The notes beneath the pieces were generated by a model. It saw only the letters and a list, made by a program, of their open reading frames with translations. It was not told the DNA's origin and made no database searches. A program made the translations under genes and the position numbers. This document shows, piece by piece, positions 18,605-29,900 of a stretch of DNA of 64,000 bases. Position 1 is the stretch's first letter, and each line of letters begins with the position of its first letter. Where the stretch lies: assembly GCF_019656315.1 (NCBI RefSeq), contig NZ_BPLU01000038.1, forward strand, positions 124,001-188,000, read 5' to 3'. The stretch comes from Flavobacterium sp. UMI-01. Lineage in GTDB: Bacteria; Bacteroidota; Bacteroidia; Flavobacteriales; Flavobacteriaceae.

Positions 18605-20989
18605 TTATTGGTATTGAGCAAGCACTGACCATTTGCCAGGAGCAACTTTAAACATGATATCATTTGAATCTTGACTTACATATTCAAAACCTTTCAATTG
18701 TTTGAATTTCTTATCCCTCTTCCAAACATTTTTTCTGTTTACTAAAATCTTGCTAATCTTTTTACCTGATTTAGGTACATAAATGGTTGCTGTTGTTTCT
18801 TTAGGAGAAATTAAATGAATAGAATACCTATCTTTTGATTTATTTTCTTCGACAGAAATATCGCCTTTTACAGAAGGAACAATTTGCTTTACATAAGTTA
18901 GATGCGCTAGATTTGGTTTTACTTCAAAAGATTTCCAAGCTACATCAGTTGCCTTTATTCCTGCAATATATCTAGAGAGTACATAATTAGGCGCATTCCA
19001 CGCATGGTTAGGTGTACCGGGTTTTTTATCATCAAATTTTTCATAAAGCGTTGTTAGTTCTTTATTATTTACTTGAGATTCATAACGCTGTTTCATTCGC
19101 AACAAGCCCTTATCATATTGACCTGTCAACATAATAGCCTCTTGTGCAATCCATTCCATGTGAGGACTTGCTTTTTGAACAGGAAGTAAAATAGAATCTA
19201 CTAATTTGTCATAATGGGCTTTGTCAGCCAAACCACTGACAATAGCCAAAGACGTGGTACGCTCTTCTATTGGTTTCCCTTTTGTTCCATAATGTGTCTC
19301 TTGCCAATACTCATTTGCGAAGTTTTTTTCAATACTTGTTATTCGATTGCTATACCATTCAATATCTTTATCTTGCTTCAATGCTATTGCCATTTTTTTG
19401 GCAGCTTTTAGCGCCATATAATACCAACAAACATTCGTTGGGGTTGAATCTGTATCTTCCCCCCAATCTACCCAATTGGCATAGCCCTTGCGATGTTCGG
19501 GTAAACCATTTGGTTTCATTTTCCAAAGATTTAGATAGTTAAAAATAGCAGGATAAGCATTTGCTAATGTTTCTTTATCTCCTGTATTGTAGTAGTATTG
19601 CCAAACTACTTGATCGATAAATTGTAAACTTTGACAGGTAAGTTCGCTACTTTTTCCTCTGTAAGCTCCAAAGCCGGGTGCTAACCCTTGAATCGTATCA
19701 CCAGCGCGATAGGCAATCGTATTGTCAATTCCTTTTTTCAGCAGCTGACGTCCGGCATCATCCAAAGTGTAGAAAATGGCACCCGTTTGATCGGCTACAT
19801 CACCTATCCATAACCCACGTTCTCTATCAGGACAATCCATATAACCATCACGGGCACATATATACAGGGTATTACGAGCCATCCACCAAAGACGTGTAAA
19901 ATAATCATCATTACATTCAAAATTACCTGTCATTTCTCCAACGCCTGTCCATCGGTATTTTAAGTCTAATACCTCAACACCTGGCGGAATGCTGTAGGTT
20001 ACTACATGGCCATTTATCCAAGAATAGGATTCAAAGGCTTGCTCTCCATCTTTAGTAATATAAGTTCCACTTAACATATTAAATGGATTGTCGGTATTTG
20101 CAATAATGGTTTTACCCGCAGTGCTATTCACTTTCAAATAAGGTGTAATTTGTTTGTTGAAAGGAAGTTTAGCATGGATGATTACTGTAGCATCTGTATT
20201 GTTTTTATAAGGTAATTTAATATTAACCTTATCCGTTTTAGAGCTAATTTTAAGTGATTCATAATTAGCTAAGCCTCTGTCGTTCCATTGCGGAATAGCT
20301 CTTTTTACTAAATTACCCCAGGGTAAACTGTTTGCCAATCCTTTTAGGGTTGGACGGCTCCAATTACTATCATCATAATTTTGAGTGTACCAAGCCTTAT
20401 CAGACCAGTCTCCCATAGCCAAACGTGCATCAAATTTTACATTGTAAGCATTAACACGATTGGCAGAATCGCCACCGCCACCGCTATTGGGGTCGTAAGC
20501 TGGATGTACTTTTAGCTTCCAGTCTGTATTTGATTCTATAATCTGACTTCCAAAATTGGCATAAAATAAGAGACCGCCTTTGCCACTATCATCATGAACT
20601 TTTCGTGTTCTTCCCCAGTACCAAACCAAAATAGCGATGGTATTTTGCCCTTTTTTTAAATGGGGTTTTAAGTCAACCTCATCATAATAATTGGTGTTGG
20701 GAGCTGCACCACGAGCCAAACCACCTTCAAACAAAACCGCTTTACCATTTACCCACAGCCAATATTTGGTATCTACAGCTAAATGTGCCAAAGCTTCAGT
20801 AGGAACATTTTTAAGGTCAAAAGTTTTACGAAAAGCAACCCAGGAATTGGCTGGTCCTGCCTCTTCTTGCCAGATCCATTGTGCGTTACCCCAATTGGGG
20901 ATTTTGGCATAGCCAATAGTTGTAAAAACTGTAAAAACTAGTAGGATAACAAAACGAAGTTTTATTTGATTTTGATAGATGGTATTCAT
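18605..20989 (-). CDS. GH78-type alpha-L-rhamnosidase (paralogue A)
   Basis: A 794-aa secreted protein (signal peptide ending TIGYA). It opens with NAQWIWQEE and a substrate-binding beta-sandwich (LWVNGKAVLFEGG), then has the GH78 (alpha/alpha)6 barrel. The acid-site signature YMDCPDRERGLWIGDVADQ keeps the Asp-Glu-Asp spacing of GH78, and Glu of TTLYEKF fits the base. It lacks the N-terminal Ig-like module of the larger GH78 proteins. It is clearly paralogous to 24461-26836 over its whole length (shared WIWQ.E, CPDRER, LWIGDVADQTG, HAWNAPN). It is led by promoter module 4 and followed by GH59 and GH106 without a visible terminator, suggesting a three-gene transcript. Confidence 0.92.
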   Translation of the reverse strand: MNTIYQNQIKLRFVILLVFTVFTTIGYAKIPNWGNAQWIWQEEAGPANSWVAFRKTFDLKNVPTEALAHLAVDTKYWLWVNGKAVLFEGGLARGAAPNTNYYDEVDLKPHLKKGQNTIAILVWYWGRTRKVHDDSGKGGLLFYANFGSQIIESNTDWKLKVHPAYDPNSGGGGDSANRVNAYNVKFDARLAMGDWSDKAWYTQNYDDSNWSRPTLKGLANSLPWGNLVKRAIPQWNDRGLANYESLKISSKTDKVNIKLPYKNNTDATVIIHAKLPFNKQITPYLKVNSTAGKTIIANTDNPFNMLSGTYITKDGEQAFESYSWINGHVVTYSIPPGVEVLDLKYRWTGVGEMTGNFECNDDYFTRLWWMARNTLYICARDGYMDCPDRERGLWIGDVADQTGAIFYTLDDAGRQLLKKGIDNTIAYRAGDTIQGLAPGFGAYRGKSSELTCQSLQFIDQVVWQYYYNTGDKETLANAYPAIFNYLNLWKMKPNGLPEHRKGYANWVDWGEDTDSTPTNVCWYYMALKAAKKMAIALKQDKDIEWYSNRITSIEKNFANEYWQETHYGTKGKPIEERTTSLAIVSGLADKAHYDKLVDSILLPVQKASPHMEWIAQEAIMLTGQYDKGLLRMKQRYESQVNNKELTTLYEKFDDKKPGTPNHAWNAPNYVLSRYIAGIKATDVAWKSFEVKPNLAHLTYVKQIVPSVKGDISVEENKSKDRYSIHLISPKETTATIYVPKSGKKISKILVNRKNVWKRDKKFKQLKGFEYVSQDSNDIMFKVAPGKWSVLAQYQ

Positions 20990-21024
20990 TTATTTAAATT
21001 ATGTTTTTTGAATTTTATGACTGA

Positions 21025-21069
21025 TAAATATAATTTATTGATTTATTTATACTATCCTGCACTGTCTCA
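21025..21069 (-). promoter_or_regulatory. Promoter module 4, upstream of GH78-GH59-GH106
   Basis: Operator at 21053-21069 (distal TGAGACAGTG, proximal CAGGATA), with a near-consensus -7 box TATATTTA at 21025-21032, exactly 20 bp downstream. Predicted start near 21018, about 29 bases before the ATG at 20989. Confidence 0.78.
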
Positions 21070-21113
21070 CTTTTAAAGGCTAATCAGTGAAAAAAAATCA
21101 TCACTAATTCTTA

Positions 21114-24100
21114 TTATTTAATTTTTTCAATAATTACTGGTCCCAACAAACCTGATGATTGTATGTCACTATCAGGCTTAATATCATCAGTAACTAACCA
21201 AGTATATTTTTCATCATCAGACCGTTGTTTGTCTCTTATGAGTTGATTTCGCCACAAGTTCACCACCTCAATCTCTAAACTATTCTCTCCTTTTTTCAAA
21301 GCATTTGTTACATTTAGTCGATAAGGTGCCATCCAAACACCACCCATATCTTTTCCGTTCAATTTGACTTTTGCCATTACCGAAACTTGTCCTAAATTAA
21401 GGTACACATCTTGATTTTTGGGCAGTTTATCCATTTGAAAAGTTGTTGTATAGTTTGCTGTTCCTGAATAATATTTAATTTGTTCATCGGTTGAATTTGC
21501 CCAATCTATTAGCTCATTAAAAGCAACAGGCTTTTGTGGTGCAATATCTTTGTTTTTGAAATCGACTTCAAAAAGACCATTAACAGTACTTATTTTTGCA
21601 AAGGCTGGAAAATTGGTTGAATACAGCTGTTTTTTGTCAACATTTTTATCCTCTTTTGTAAAGACTACAAACCAACTTTGAGTAGCTTCCATTTTTAAAG
21701 GTACTTTTATTCCTGTTGGTGTTAATTCATAGTTGGCTAACGCCCTAACTTCGCCGCTTACGGCATCCCATAATTGTGGTTTTAGTTTTTTATTCACGCG
21801 AAAAACAGGAGACAGCTCAATGTTTTTATCACTTTGATTACTGATGAAGTAAACATCCATATCAGGCATCGTTCGATGAATCCACAGAACTGGTGCATCA
21901 GCAGAAAGCTCGAAATCTTTTGACAGATTAATAGTCTCGAATACTTCTGACAATTTATAACCATCCATCACTTTTCCTTTTCCATATTGCAGGGTCATTT
22001 TTCCTTGATTGTAGGTTCCGCTCCATAATTTGCTAGCCAATGCTTTTACTTGTTCATCACAGGCTGGGTAGTTTTGTAAGCTAGGAGATTTTTGAGGTTT
22101 TGAACCTAAAACAACGCCCCCTTGTTGTACCAACTCCTCGATTTTTTTCAATAATTCAGGTCGCATGTTGGTGAATGGAGGTAACACCATCACTTTGTAT
22201 GACATCCCATCGGGTAATACAAATCGGCCATCTTGAACCGTTAATCGATTCATAATCACCTCTGCATTAATGTAATCATAAGAATACCCTTGAGGGATTT
22301 CTGGATTACGAACACCAGTCATTACAGGAGCATCTTCACCAATATAATAGCAAACATCGGCTACATATTTACCTTGTTGTAATAAATGCTGGCAACGACG
22401 CAGATAGTCAAAATAGGTATCGGCCTGACCAAACCAAGTATTATGACGGTTGAACTCGGTACCAAACCAGACATTCATTCCAGGTTTGCGATTATCATCA
22501 GGTTGTTGAATATACAGGTGCAATACGAAATGATTAATCCCTTCTGTAAGTGCCCAATCACCGCGTTTTTTAAGCATGGCAGGATGACGTAGGAAGGCTT
22601 TTCGGGAGGAAGTAAAAGCCTCTGCCGAAGTTATAGGCTTTCCATACGTATGTGAGGTTGAAGAAGAAGCTTTACATTCGATATTCCCTAGCGTACCTTC
22701 GTTCCAAAATTCGCCCCCTATCAAATCCGACTGACCTCCATACATCATAAACTCGCCCGGAAAACCCCAGTGACCGTAGTTTTCTAACCAAACTTTAAGG
22801 TTGTGCTTGTTGCTGGCTTTGCGTAATCCACCCACGTATTCATAAGCAACATCATCTGCAATAGAACGTCGCAAATCCCACAAGAAACGTTCAGATAGCT
22901 CTACACTACCCACAATTCTACCAGAAAGAACAGGTAAGAATGGCACAGGATCGTAGCCATATTTTTCTTTGAATTTAAGTTCATAACCGTCTGTCCAGTT
23001 TTGAGCCCCTTGTTCATAACTATCTGCCACTACATATTTAAAAGCTGATTGGCTTTCTTTAGGAATTCTTTTTATCAACTCGCCAACAAAATTATCGAAA
23101 TGGTACTCTGCTAAAGAGCTGCTCATTTTATCAATTTCGTAACCAACACCTTGTGGCGCTGCTGGAGCGTTTTTAGTGCCTGTAGGTGTCATTCCCATTC
23201 GCATAATAGTCCAATCTCCTGCAGGTGCATCCCAATTTAACACTCCATTTTTATCGAGTTTATCGTTTAGAGTAATTAATGCATCGGGATTAATACTTAA
23301 ACTTTTATCTTTTAGTGCTTCTTGTTGTCCATAGATGTACGAATCCCATTGAATACCGGGAGTGGAGTTCATTTTACCCAATTGTTTCTCTATGAATTTA
23401 TCTAATACAGGTGCTTCAGAAATAGTAATTTCAGCAAAACCATATCCATCGCTTTTGGTTCTGAAATCAGTACATTTTAATATAAACTTTTGTCCTTTTA
23501 CATCTGGTAAATCAGTAGCATAAGCGCCCGTTTTAATGAATGCCACATTGGGTTCTATTTTAAAACGGTCAAAAGTAAATTCTTTTACAATTTTCTCCTT
23601 GCCATCAACCACAGCAAGTAGCGTCATATTACATTTGAAAGCTTTGCTTGGTGTAATGGCTATAGAACGTGCCGTTATTGACTCGGAAAGTTCAAAATTA
23701 ATTTCTAAAGAAGCTCCTTTCTTGGGTTCAAAGTTGGTACCTTCTTCTATATTTCCATCGGTTAAAATATTTACGTTAATATCGCTCCAATTGGTAGTTA
23801 CTTTGGTAGGGATAAATTGGGTACTTCTTTTTTCAACCTCCAAAGTTTTGAAGGCAAAGGTGTGTGTATCTTGAAATTTACCCTCTGGTTTTTCGAGCTG
23901 TATGCTAAGCTTTTTACCACCCGAAACTTTTGTTTCGCTATAGGTAAGATACCGCATGGCTTTGGTATAATCGACCCAAGGACCACCACTTTGGCTCCAT
24001 CCAGGACAGTTAAAAACACCAATATCTACCCCAATACGCTTGCCTTCAACCACAGCATGTACCATGTGCGACCACCAATTTTCACTAAGCATGGGTACTT

Positions 24101-24380
24101 TTCCGTCTTTATGAGCTGGATTTATATTTCCAATTAAAGCACCACCAATTCCGGCTTTTTTCATGGCTTCCAAATCCTTGGTAATACCCCCTTTTGAAAT
24201 ATCATCATTAATCCAATACCAATAACACCAAATAGTATTGTCATTGGCAGGTTTGGTAAAATTAGATTTTAGTTGTTGAAAGTTTTGTTTGCTCATTTGG
24301 CTCCAAGTTTTAGAGGAACTCAGTAAAACAAGCATAAACAAAACACTTAAATAACAGCTAACTATTCTTTTTGAATTCAT
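21114..24380 (-). CDS. GH106-type alpha-L-rhamnosidase
   Basis: A 1088-aa secreted protein (signal peptide about residues 1-28, SSSKTWSQ). GH106 opening: FTKPANDNTIWCYWYW, then KDLEAMKKAGIGGALIGN. Candidate catalytic Glu456 lies in DSYEQGAQNW and Glu587 in SAEAFTSSRK, 131 residues apart. The C-terminal sugar-binding sandwich has LNLGQVSVMAKVKLNGKDMG. It is a paralogue of 12575-16093 and 26962-30441. Its start is only about 25 bases below the hairpin at 24406-24444, so it depends on read-through from the upstream GH78 gene or on a promoter inside that gene. It is the middle member of the alternating GH106/GH78 series. Exact linkage cut cannot be told from sequence. Confidence 0.88.
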   Translation of the reverse strand: MNSKRIVSCYLSVLFMLVLLSSSKTWSQMSKQNFQQLKSNFTKPANDNTIWCYWYWINDDISKGGITKDLEAMKKAGIGGALIGNINPAHKDGKVPMLSENWWSHMVHAVVEGKRIGVDIGVFNCPGWSQSGGPWVDYTKAMRYLTYSETKVSGGKKLSIQLEKPEGKFQDTHTFAFKTLEVEKRSTQFIPTKVTTNWSDINVNILTDGNIEEGTNFEPKKGASLEINFELSESITARSIAITPSKAFKCNMTLLAVVDGKEKIVKEFTFDRFKIEPNVAFIKTGAYATDLPDVKGQKFILKCTDFRTKSDGYGFAEITISEAPVLDKFIEKQLGKMNSTPGIQWDSYIYGQQEALKDKSLSINPDALITLNDKLDKNGVLNWDAPAGDWTIMRMGMTPTGTKNAPAAPQGVGYEIDKMSSSLAEYHFDNFVGELIKRIPKESQSAFKYVVADSYEQGAQNWTDGYELKFKEKYGYDPVPFLPVLSGRIVGSVELSERFLWDLRRSIADDVAYEYVGGLRKASNKHNLKVWLENYGHWGFPGEFMMYGGQSDLIGGEFWNEGTLGNIECKASSSTSHTYGKPITSAEAFTSSRKAFLRHPAMLKKRGDWALTEGINHFVLHLYIQQPDDNRKPGMNVWFGTEFNRHNTWFGQADTYFDYLRRCQHLLQQGKYVADVCYYIGEDAPVMTGVRNPEIPQGYSYDYINAEVIMNRLTVQDGRFVLPDGMSYKVMVLPPFTNMRPELLKKIEELVQQGGVVLGSKPQKSPSLQNYPACDEQVKALASKLWSGTYNQGKMTLQYGKGKVMDGYKLSEVFETINLSKDFELSADAPVLWIHRTMPDMDVYFISNQSDKNIELSPVFRVNKKLKPQLWDAVSGEVRALANYELTPTGIKVPLKMEATQSWFVVFTKEDKNVDKKQLYSTNFPAFAKISTVNGLFEVDFKNKDIAPQKPVAFNELIDWANSTDEQIKYYSGTANYTTTFQMDKLPKNQDVYLNLGQVSVMAKVKLNGKDMGGVWMAPYRLNVTNALKKGENSLEIEVVNLWRNQLIRDKQRSDDEKYTWLVTDDIKPDSDIQSSGLLGPVIIEKIK

Positions 24381-24390
24381 TTCTGTATGA

Positions 24391-24444
24391 TTTTTTTATA
24401 AAAAAACACAACTGTTTTGCAATACAATCACAAAACTGTTGTGT
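24391..24444 (-). terminator. Terminator-like hairpin between GH78 and GH106 genes
   Basis: 14-base arms ACACAACTGTTTTG (24406-24419) and CAAAACTGTTGTGT (24431-24444), one mismatch, followed on the minus strand by a T-rich stretch. It is so close to the next start codon (24380) that it may be a partial terminator that lowers expression of the following gene. Confidence 0.7.
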
Positions 24445-24460
24445 CTCTTAATAATTGAAA

Positions 24461-26836
24461 TTATTTGTAAACCGCTCTAATATTCCAATTGCCTGAATGA
24501 ACTTTAAATTTCAAATAATCAACTGATTCTTGATTATATTCAAAATTCTTAGTATCCTTTATTGTTTTTCCATTCTTCCAAACTAATTGTTCATTTACCC
24601 ATACTTCTTTTATTTCTTTGGCATTCTTAGGAATTCCAACATGGGCAACAGTATTTTCGGGAGAAACTAGGCTCATAAAAAAACTGCTTTCTTCTACTTT
24701 AATATCAACTTTAACATCTCCTTTGACGGTTGGAATAGTTTCCTTTAAACTTTTTATATGCATTAGTTTAGGCATAATTTCATATTCACTCCATGCCACT
24801 TTAGTAGGTACAACTCCTGCTATATATTTGGATAAAATAGTATTTGGCGCATTCCAAGCATGGTTGTAACTTCCGCCGTTAGGAAACATTTCGTACAACG
24901 TTGTCATTTCCTTTTTATCAACCTGACTTTGATATTGGTCTTTCATTCTTTGTAAAGACTCCTTATGTCTGCCAGCAATACACATGGCCTCTTCTGCAAT
25001 CCATTCAAAATGCGGACTTGAAAATTTGTTTGGAATTAATACATTATCAACAATCTGGTTGTAATATTCTGGTTTTGCAATACCCGAAACAATGGCAATA
25101 GCATTAGCTCTATCATCTTTTAAAGTTTCAGCATTGGTGCTATAAAAACCATTTTTCCAATACGCTTTGTCAAAAGCGGGCTTCATTGTTTGCATTCTAT
25201 TGATGTACCATTTAATATCATCCTGTTTACCTAAGACTTCAGCCATTTTTTTAGCTTCTTCAAGTGCTAGGTAGTAAAAAGCTGCTTGAATAGGTTCGCT
25301 ATCAATGGTGTTTTTTACGCCCCAATCTACCCAATCCCAAGCATCTGGACTTTTGCCTTTGCGGTATTCTGGCAGTCCGTTTTCTTTCATAGGGAATAAG
25401 GCTAGATAATTATACATATAAGGATACACTTTTGCCAAGGTTTCTTTATCTCCTGTATTCAAATAATAGGGCCAAACGCACTGTGCAATAAACTGCAAAC
25501 TTTGTGCAACCAACTCACGCACTCTAAGTGGCCCTAATGCGCCAATAACGCCATTTTCGTTAAATGCCAAGGTTTGTAAAATAGCCTTTTTTAATAACTG
25601 ACGACCCGCATTGTCCATCGAATAAAAAATATAGCCTGTTTGGTCGGCTACATCACCTATCCATAAAGCACGCTCTCTATCTGGGCAATCCATGAAATTA
25701 TCACGGGCACAAACAAATAAGGTGTTGTTTCCCATCGACCATAAACGGTTATAAAAAGCGTCATCAACTTCAAAGGTACCTGCCATTTCACCAACAGTCA
25801 TCCAACGGTATTTTAAGGCTTTCACTTTAACTCCTTTAGGAATTGTATAGCGCAGTTCGTGTCCGTTCATCCAAGAAAAGCTCTCGAAAGATTGCGTTCC
25901 TTCTTTGGTAATATAAGTAGCATTGATTCTATTTAATCGGTTATCTGTAGTGATAAAAATAGTGTCACCTGCTTTGGCTTCAATTTCTAAATAAGGGGTA
26001 ATTTGTTTATTGAAAGGAAGCTTACACTTAATAGTTTCGCCTTTACTGATATAGGGTAATTTTAAGTCTGCAGAATTCGCATAATCTTGTAATCCGTGAT
26101 TGATTAAATGAGGGACAATATTTGGTTCTAAGTTATACCAAGGTGCAGTACCAGCCATTCCTTTTTCAATGGCTTTAGGCCAGTTTTTATCTGAAAAACC
26201 AGCAGTGTACCACGCCTTATCCGACCAATCATTCATGGCTTTTTGTGCATCAAATTTAACGCAATACTGAACCACTGCATCACTTGCAGGGGGAATGGTG
26301 TTATCATAAGCAGGATGCTGTTTTGCTTTCCATGAAGCATCTGAAACCAGTTTCTGTTTTCCAATATTCGCTGAAAACAAAAGACCTCCTTTTTTACTAT
26401 CAATATGAGTTCCTTTGTGTGTTTCGCGTCCCCAATACCAAACTAAAATAGCAATGGTATTCTCTCCTTTTTTCAAATACGGTTGAATATTGACTGTCTC
26501 ATACCACGAATTTGCTGGTGTTATTTTGTTTTTTCTATCCCAATTTCCTGCTTGACTTGGACCTCTTGACAAACCTCCTTCAAAGAGTACCATTTCGCCA
26601 TTAATCCATAACCAAAATTTACTATCGACTGAAATAAACGCCTCTACCTTATTCGGTACTTCATTTATATTTATTGTTTTTCTGAAGCTCATCCAGGTAT
26701 TGGATGGTCCCTCTTCTTGTTGCCAAATCCATTGTGCGCCTTGCCAGTTTGGTGTTTGAGCAAAAGAAAATGTCGCCATTAAAACCAAAACTAGCGAAGT
26801 GCTGAAGTATTTTATTTTTTTTCTTATTGTAATCAT
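24461..26836 (-). CDS. GH78-type alpha-L-rhamnosidase (paralogue B)
   Basis: A 791-aa secreted protein (signal peptide ending TFSFAQ), opening with GAQWIWQQE. The GH78 acid-site signature is FMDCPDRERALWIGDVADQ and the candidate base is Glu of TTLYEMF. The full length parallels paralogue A (18605-20989) with moderate divergence, pointing to an old duplication with separated specificities rather than a recent copy. The gene is 125 bases below the GH106 gene 26962-30441, with no promoter module between them, so both probably belong to the transcript from module 5. The hairpin at 24391-24444 follows it. It would remove alpha-L-rhamnose from imported oligosaccharides; the linkage is unknown. Confidence 0.92.
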   Translation of the reverse strand: MITIRKKIKYFSTSLVLVLMATFSFAQTPNWQGAQWIWQQEEGPSNTWMSFRKTININEVPNKVEAFISVDSKFWLWINGEMVLFEGGLSRGPSQAGNWDRKNKITPANSWYETVNIQPYLKKGENTIAILVWYWGRETHKGTHIDSKKGGLLFSANIGKQKLVSDASWKAKQHPAYDNTIPPASDAVVQYCVKFDAQKAMNDWSDKAWYTAGFSDKNWPKAIEKGMAGTAPWYNLEPNIVPHLINHGLQDYANSADLKLPYISKGETIKCKLPFNKQITPYLEIEAKAGDTIFITTDNRLNRINATYITKEGTQSFESFSWMNGHELRYTIPKGVKVKALKYRWMTVGEMAGTFEVDDAFYNRLWSMGNNTLFVCARDNFMDCPDRERALWIGDVADQTGYIFYSMDNAGRQLLKKAILQTLAFNENGVIGALGPLRVRELVAQSLQFIAQCVWPYYLNTGDKETLAKVYPYMYNYLALFPMKENGLPEYRKGKSPDAWDWVDWGVKNTIDSEPIQAAFYYLALEEAKKMAEVLGKQDDIKWYINRMQTMKPAFDKAYWKNGFYSTNAETLKDDRANAIAIVSGIAKPEYYNQIVDNVLIPNKFSSPHFEWIAEEAMCIAGRHKESLQRMKDQYQSQVDKKEMTTLYEMFPNGGSYNHAWNAPNTILSKYIAGVVPTKVAWSEYEIMPKLMHIKSLKETIPTVKGDVKVDIKVEESSFFMSLVSPENTVAHVGIPKNAKEIKEVWVNEQLVWKNGKTIKDTKNFEYNQESVDYLKFKVHSGNWNIRAVYK

Positions 26837-26961
26837 TTGTGTTTTTTTTCTTGTATTAGGGTTCTTTTGTTAATTAATAGTTCTTATTTCTCGAGGTTTT
26901 TAATGATTTAAATTTTTATGATTTAATAGATTTTAAAAGACTGTTTGTTATTCAAAAAAAA

Positions 26962-29900
26962 TCATTTATTAAAATAGGTTTTTAAGGTAACAGGTCCGAT
27001 TAAACCGGATGAATCCAATTTTGTATCATCCTTTTTAGGAGGATTGGTAGTCCAAGTTTTTTTAGTTTCTTTTGAACGTGTGTTATCAAAAATCAACTGA
27101 TTTCTCCATGTATTGGTCACTTTGACTACTAGTGTATTGTTTCCATTTTTAACATATTTACTCACATCAAATGTAAAAGGTGGCGCCCAGCGTGTACCTA
27201 CTCTTTCTCCATTGCACCATAGTTCGGCAATGTTAGCTACTTCACCTAAATCAATGCTACAATTTTCACCTATAGTTTCGAGCTTGAAATCTTTGGTATA
27301 GGTTATCGTTCCTGAATAATGTTTTACTGCATTATTCTCGTGGTTTGATAATGATTCTAATTTTGGTATTTGAATGGTTTCAGGAGTATCCCAACCTTTT
27401 TCAAAAGCAGCTTTCCAATTATTTTGAAGTGCCTTTTCTTCAACCTTTAATTGAATTGAATTGACTTTTTCTCCTTCATAAAATGAATAAGTACCCGATT
27501 TTGAAGCTAGTATGTCATTTCCTGTTTTTGAAACAGTTATTAAATTATTGTTATTATGAATTCTATACCATCCTTTTTCTGAACTCAAAATCGTTTGGTT
27601 TTCAAAAACAATTTTGGAACAACTCGATTTCTTTTCGCCTTTTGGAAAAACCACTATAGCACTACCACTTGGACTAAAAGATAAGGCCACATTAATTCTT
27701 TCCTTATCCTTAGACCAAACCAAGGCGTCTTGTTGTTCTCCAGTAAAAGCATCCCACAATTGAGGATGGGTATTAGTCACTCTAAAACTTAACGAAACAT
27801 CTACCGGTTTATCGCTTGTAGTACTCACAAAATAAATATCCGCATCGGCGGTTTGGCGGTGAATCCAATGAATTGGCAAGCCATCAGGTACTACAACATC
27901 AGGCGCAATGGTTTCGGTTTTTAAAACCTCATCAAGGGTTTGCCCCCAATACACCTTACCCAAGCCCACTTTTTTAACACCTCTATTTTCAATTCCCCAT
28001 AATTCATCTGAAATAGTTTTAAGTGTTTTCAAATCGTTTTCATCATCCATTAAACTGGGAGAACCCATTGGTTTGTCACCAACAATTACCGCACCTTGGA
28101 GCACTAATTCTTTTAACTTTTGAAGGGTTGAAAGTAACATTTCATCAGAATTTCTCAATAAAATAACTCGGTAATCACCTGCATCTTTTACATTGATTTT
28201 TCCATCTTTTGCCGATAATTTAGTTTGTAAAATTTCTTCATTCAAATAATCAAAACGATAGCCTTTCGGGAAATAATCCAAATCAGAAGGCGGACGCACA
28301 AAATCATCGCCATAATACCAAAGTACATCTGCTATATATTCGCCTTGTTGTAGCATATATTGGTCACGTGCCAAATAAGTAATCCAATCTGGCATGTGCT
28401 TCCACCAAGTTTGCTTTCGAACCAAAGGAAAACCTATATTTCCTCCAAAACTTGAACCAGGAGTAACATTGGTTTGTGGAGTATGTGAAAAAGTATGAAA
28501 AACCAAATGGTTAATCCCTTTTGTAAAATTATAATCTATCAAGTATTTGACATCAAAAGGGTGTTCGTTCCACTTAACATCTAATTGTGTACAGGCTTCT
28601 GCGGCTAACTTTGGTTTGTTATACAAATGCATGGCAGAGGTGGCAGAAAATACTAGTTTATCGTTTTCATTTTGCTTCGAAGGTGCAGTAGGATACCAAA
28701 ACTCCGTCATGGGTATATCACTTACGCCATAATAACGCATAGGGTCAATGGGTAAGACTTCACCACCTGCTCCTTCTGTATATACTTCTGTTCCCATTTC
28801 ATGGGCGATTTTTGCAAAATGGCTGAAAAAATTATCTACATACACATCATCCATGGTTTGGCGTATATCCCGTAAAAACTTGGTGGTTAGCTCAGGACTT
28901 TCAACAATATATCCCATGGTGACTGGTAAATATTTTTTCATGCTATAGCCACGACGCTTTTCAAACTCTTGAAACATATCTTCGGAGTTCATCGTCCAAG
29001 TGGGTACATGGCTTTCCCAACTATCAATCAATAAACCTTTTAGTTTTCCGTCACCAATGGGACCGCCAGGTTGAATCATCTTGCCAATCATCCCCTTGCG
29101 CAAATGATTTTCAATGGCAATTTTATCTAATTTACTCGATTCCCAACCCGTAGATTCTGGCATGGCAGGTTTATTGGTTAGTCTCATATTGATATGACCA
29201 AAACGTACTACTGTCCAATTTCCCTTAGGAACATCCCAAGTTAATGTTCCATCTGAGGACATTTTATCTGTAATATTCAAAATTTTATCCGCCGGAATAA
29301 TCGTGTTTTGGGCATAATGATAGGTCATTTCCTCTTTAATACCACGCAGGGTTTTGGCTGCTTTGGCTTCGTGATTATGAAGCCTTGGTTTTGAAGTTAA
29401 ATGAATAAATTCTGGTTGAATAACATGAGTCCCTTCAAAAGTGAAAATAAATTCTTTTGCCGTAGTTTCAGGAACAGCCAATGTTAAATATTTTTGTCTG
29501 TCATTCCAGTGACCATCAGGTATCTTAATCGCTGCAATCTGAGTTAGAGTATTTCCTAAAACTGCTTCTACTTTGAGGGTAACATCTACTTTTGGGTATT
29601 GTGAATCCGTTATAATGTGACGCAATGGAGGCAATTCTATAGAACGAAGGGTAACGGGATTATTAAATATCGTTTTTACCCAACTGTTTTTTGTAGCTAC
29701 TTTGGCAATCCCTTCGGCTCTGTATTGTGGCAATTCTTTGTCAAGCATGGTGGTTTTGGCTGTGACAATAATTTTTGAATTAGGGTTAAAAATATCTTCC
29801 CAAGGTACAATGGTATTATTAGTCTCTACTTTTGAAGGATTGAGTATAGCTGTATCGTCGCCTTCTGGAGTTGGAAATGCCAGAACCTGCACCTCTTTAT

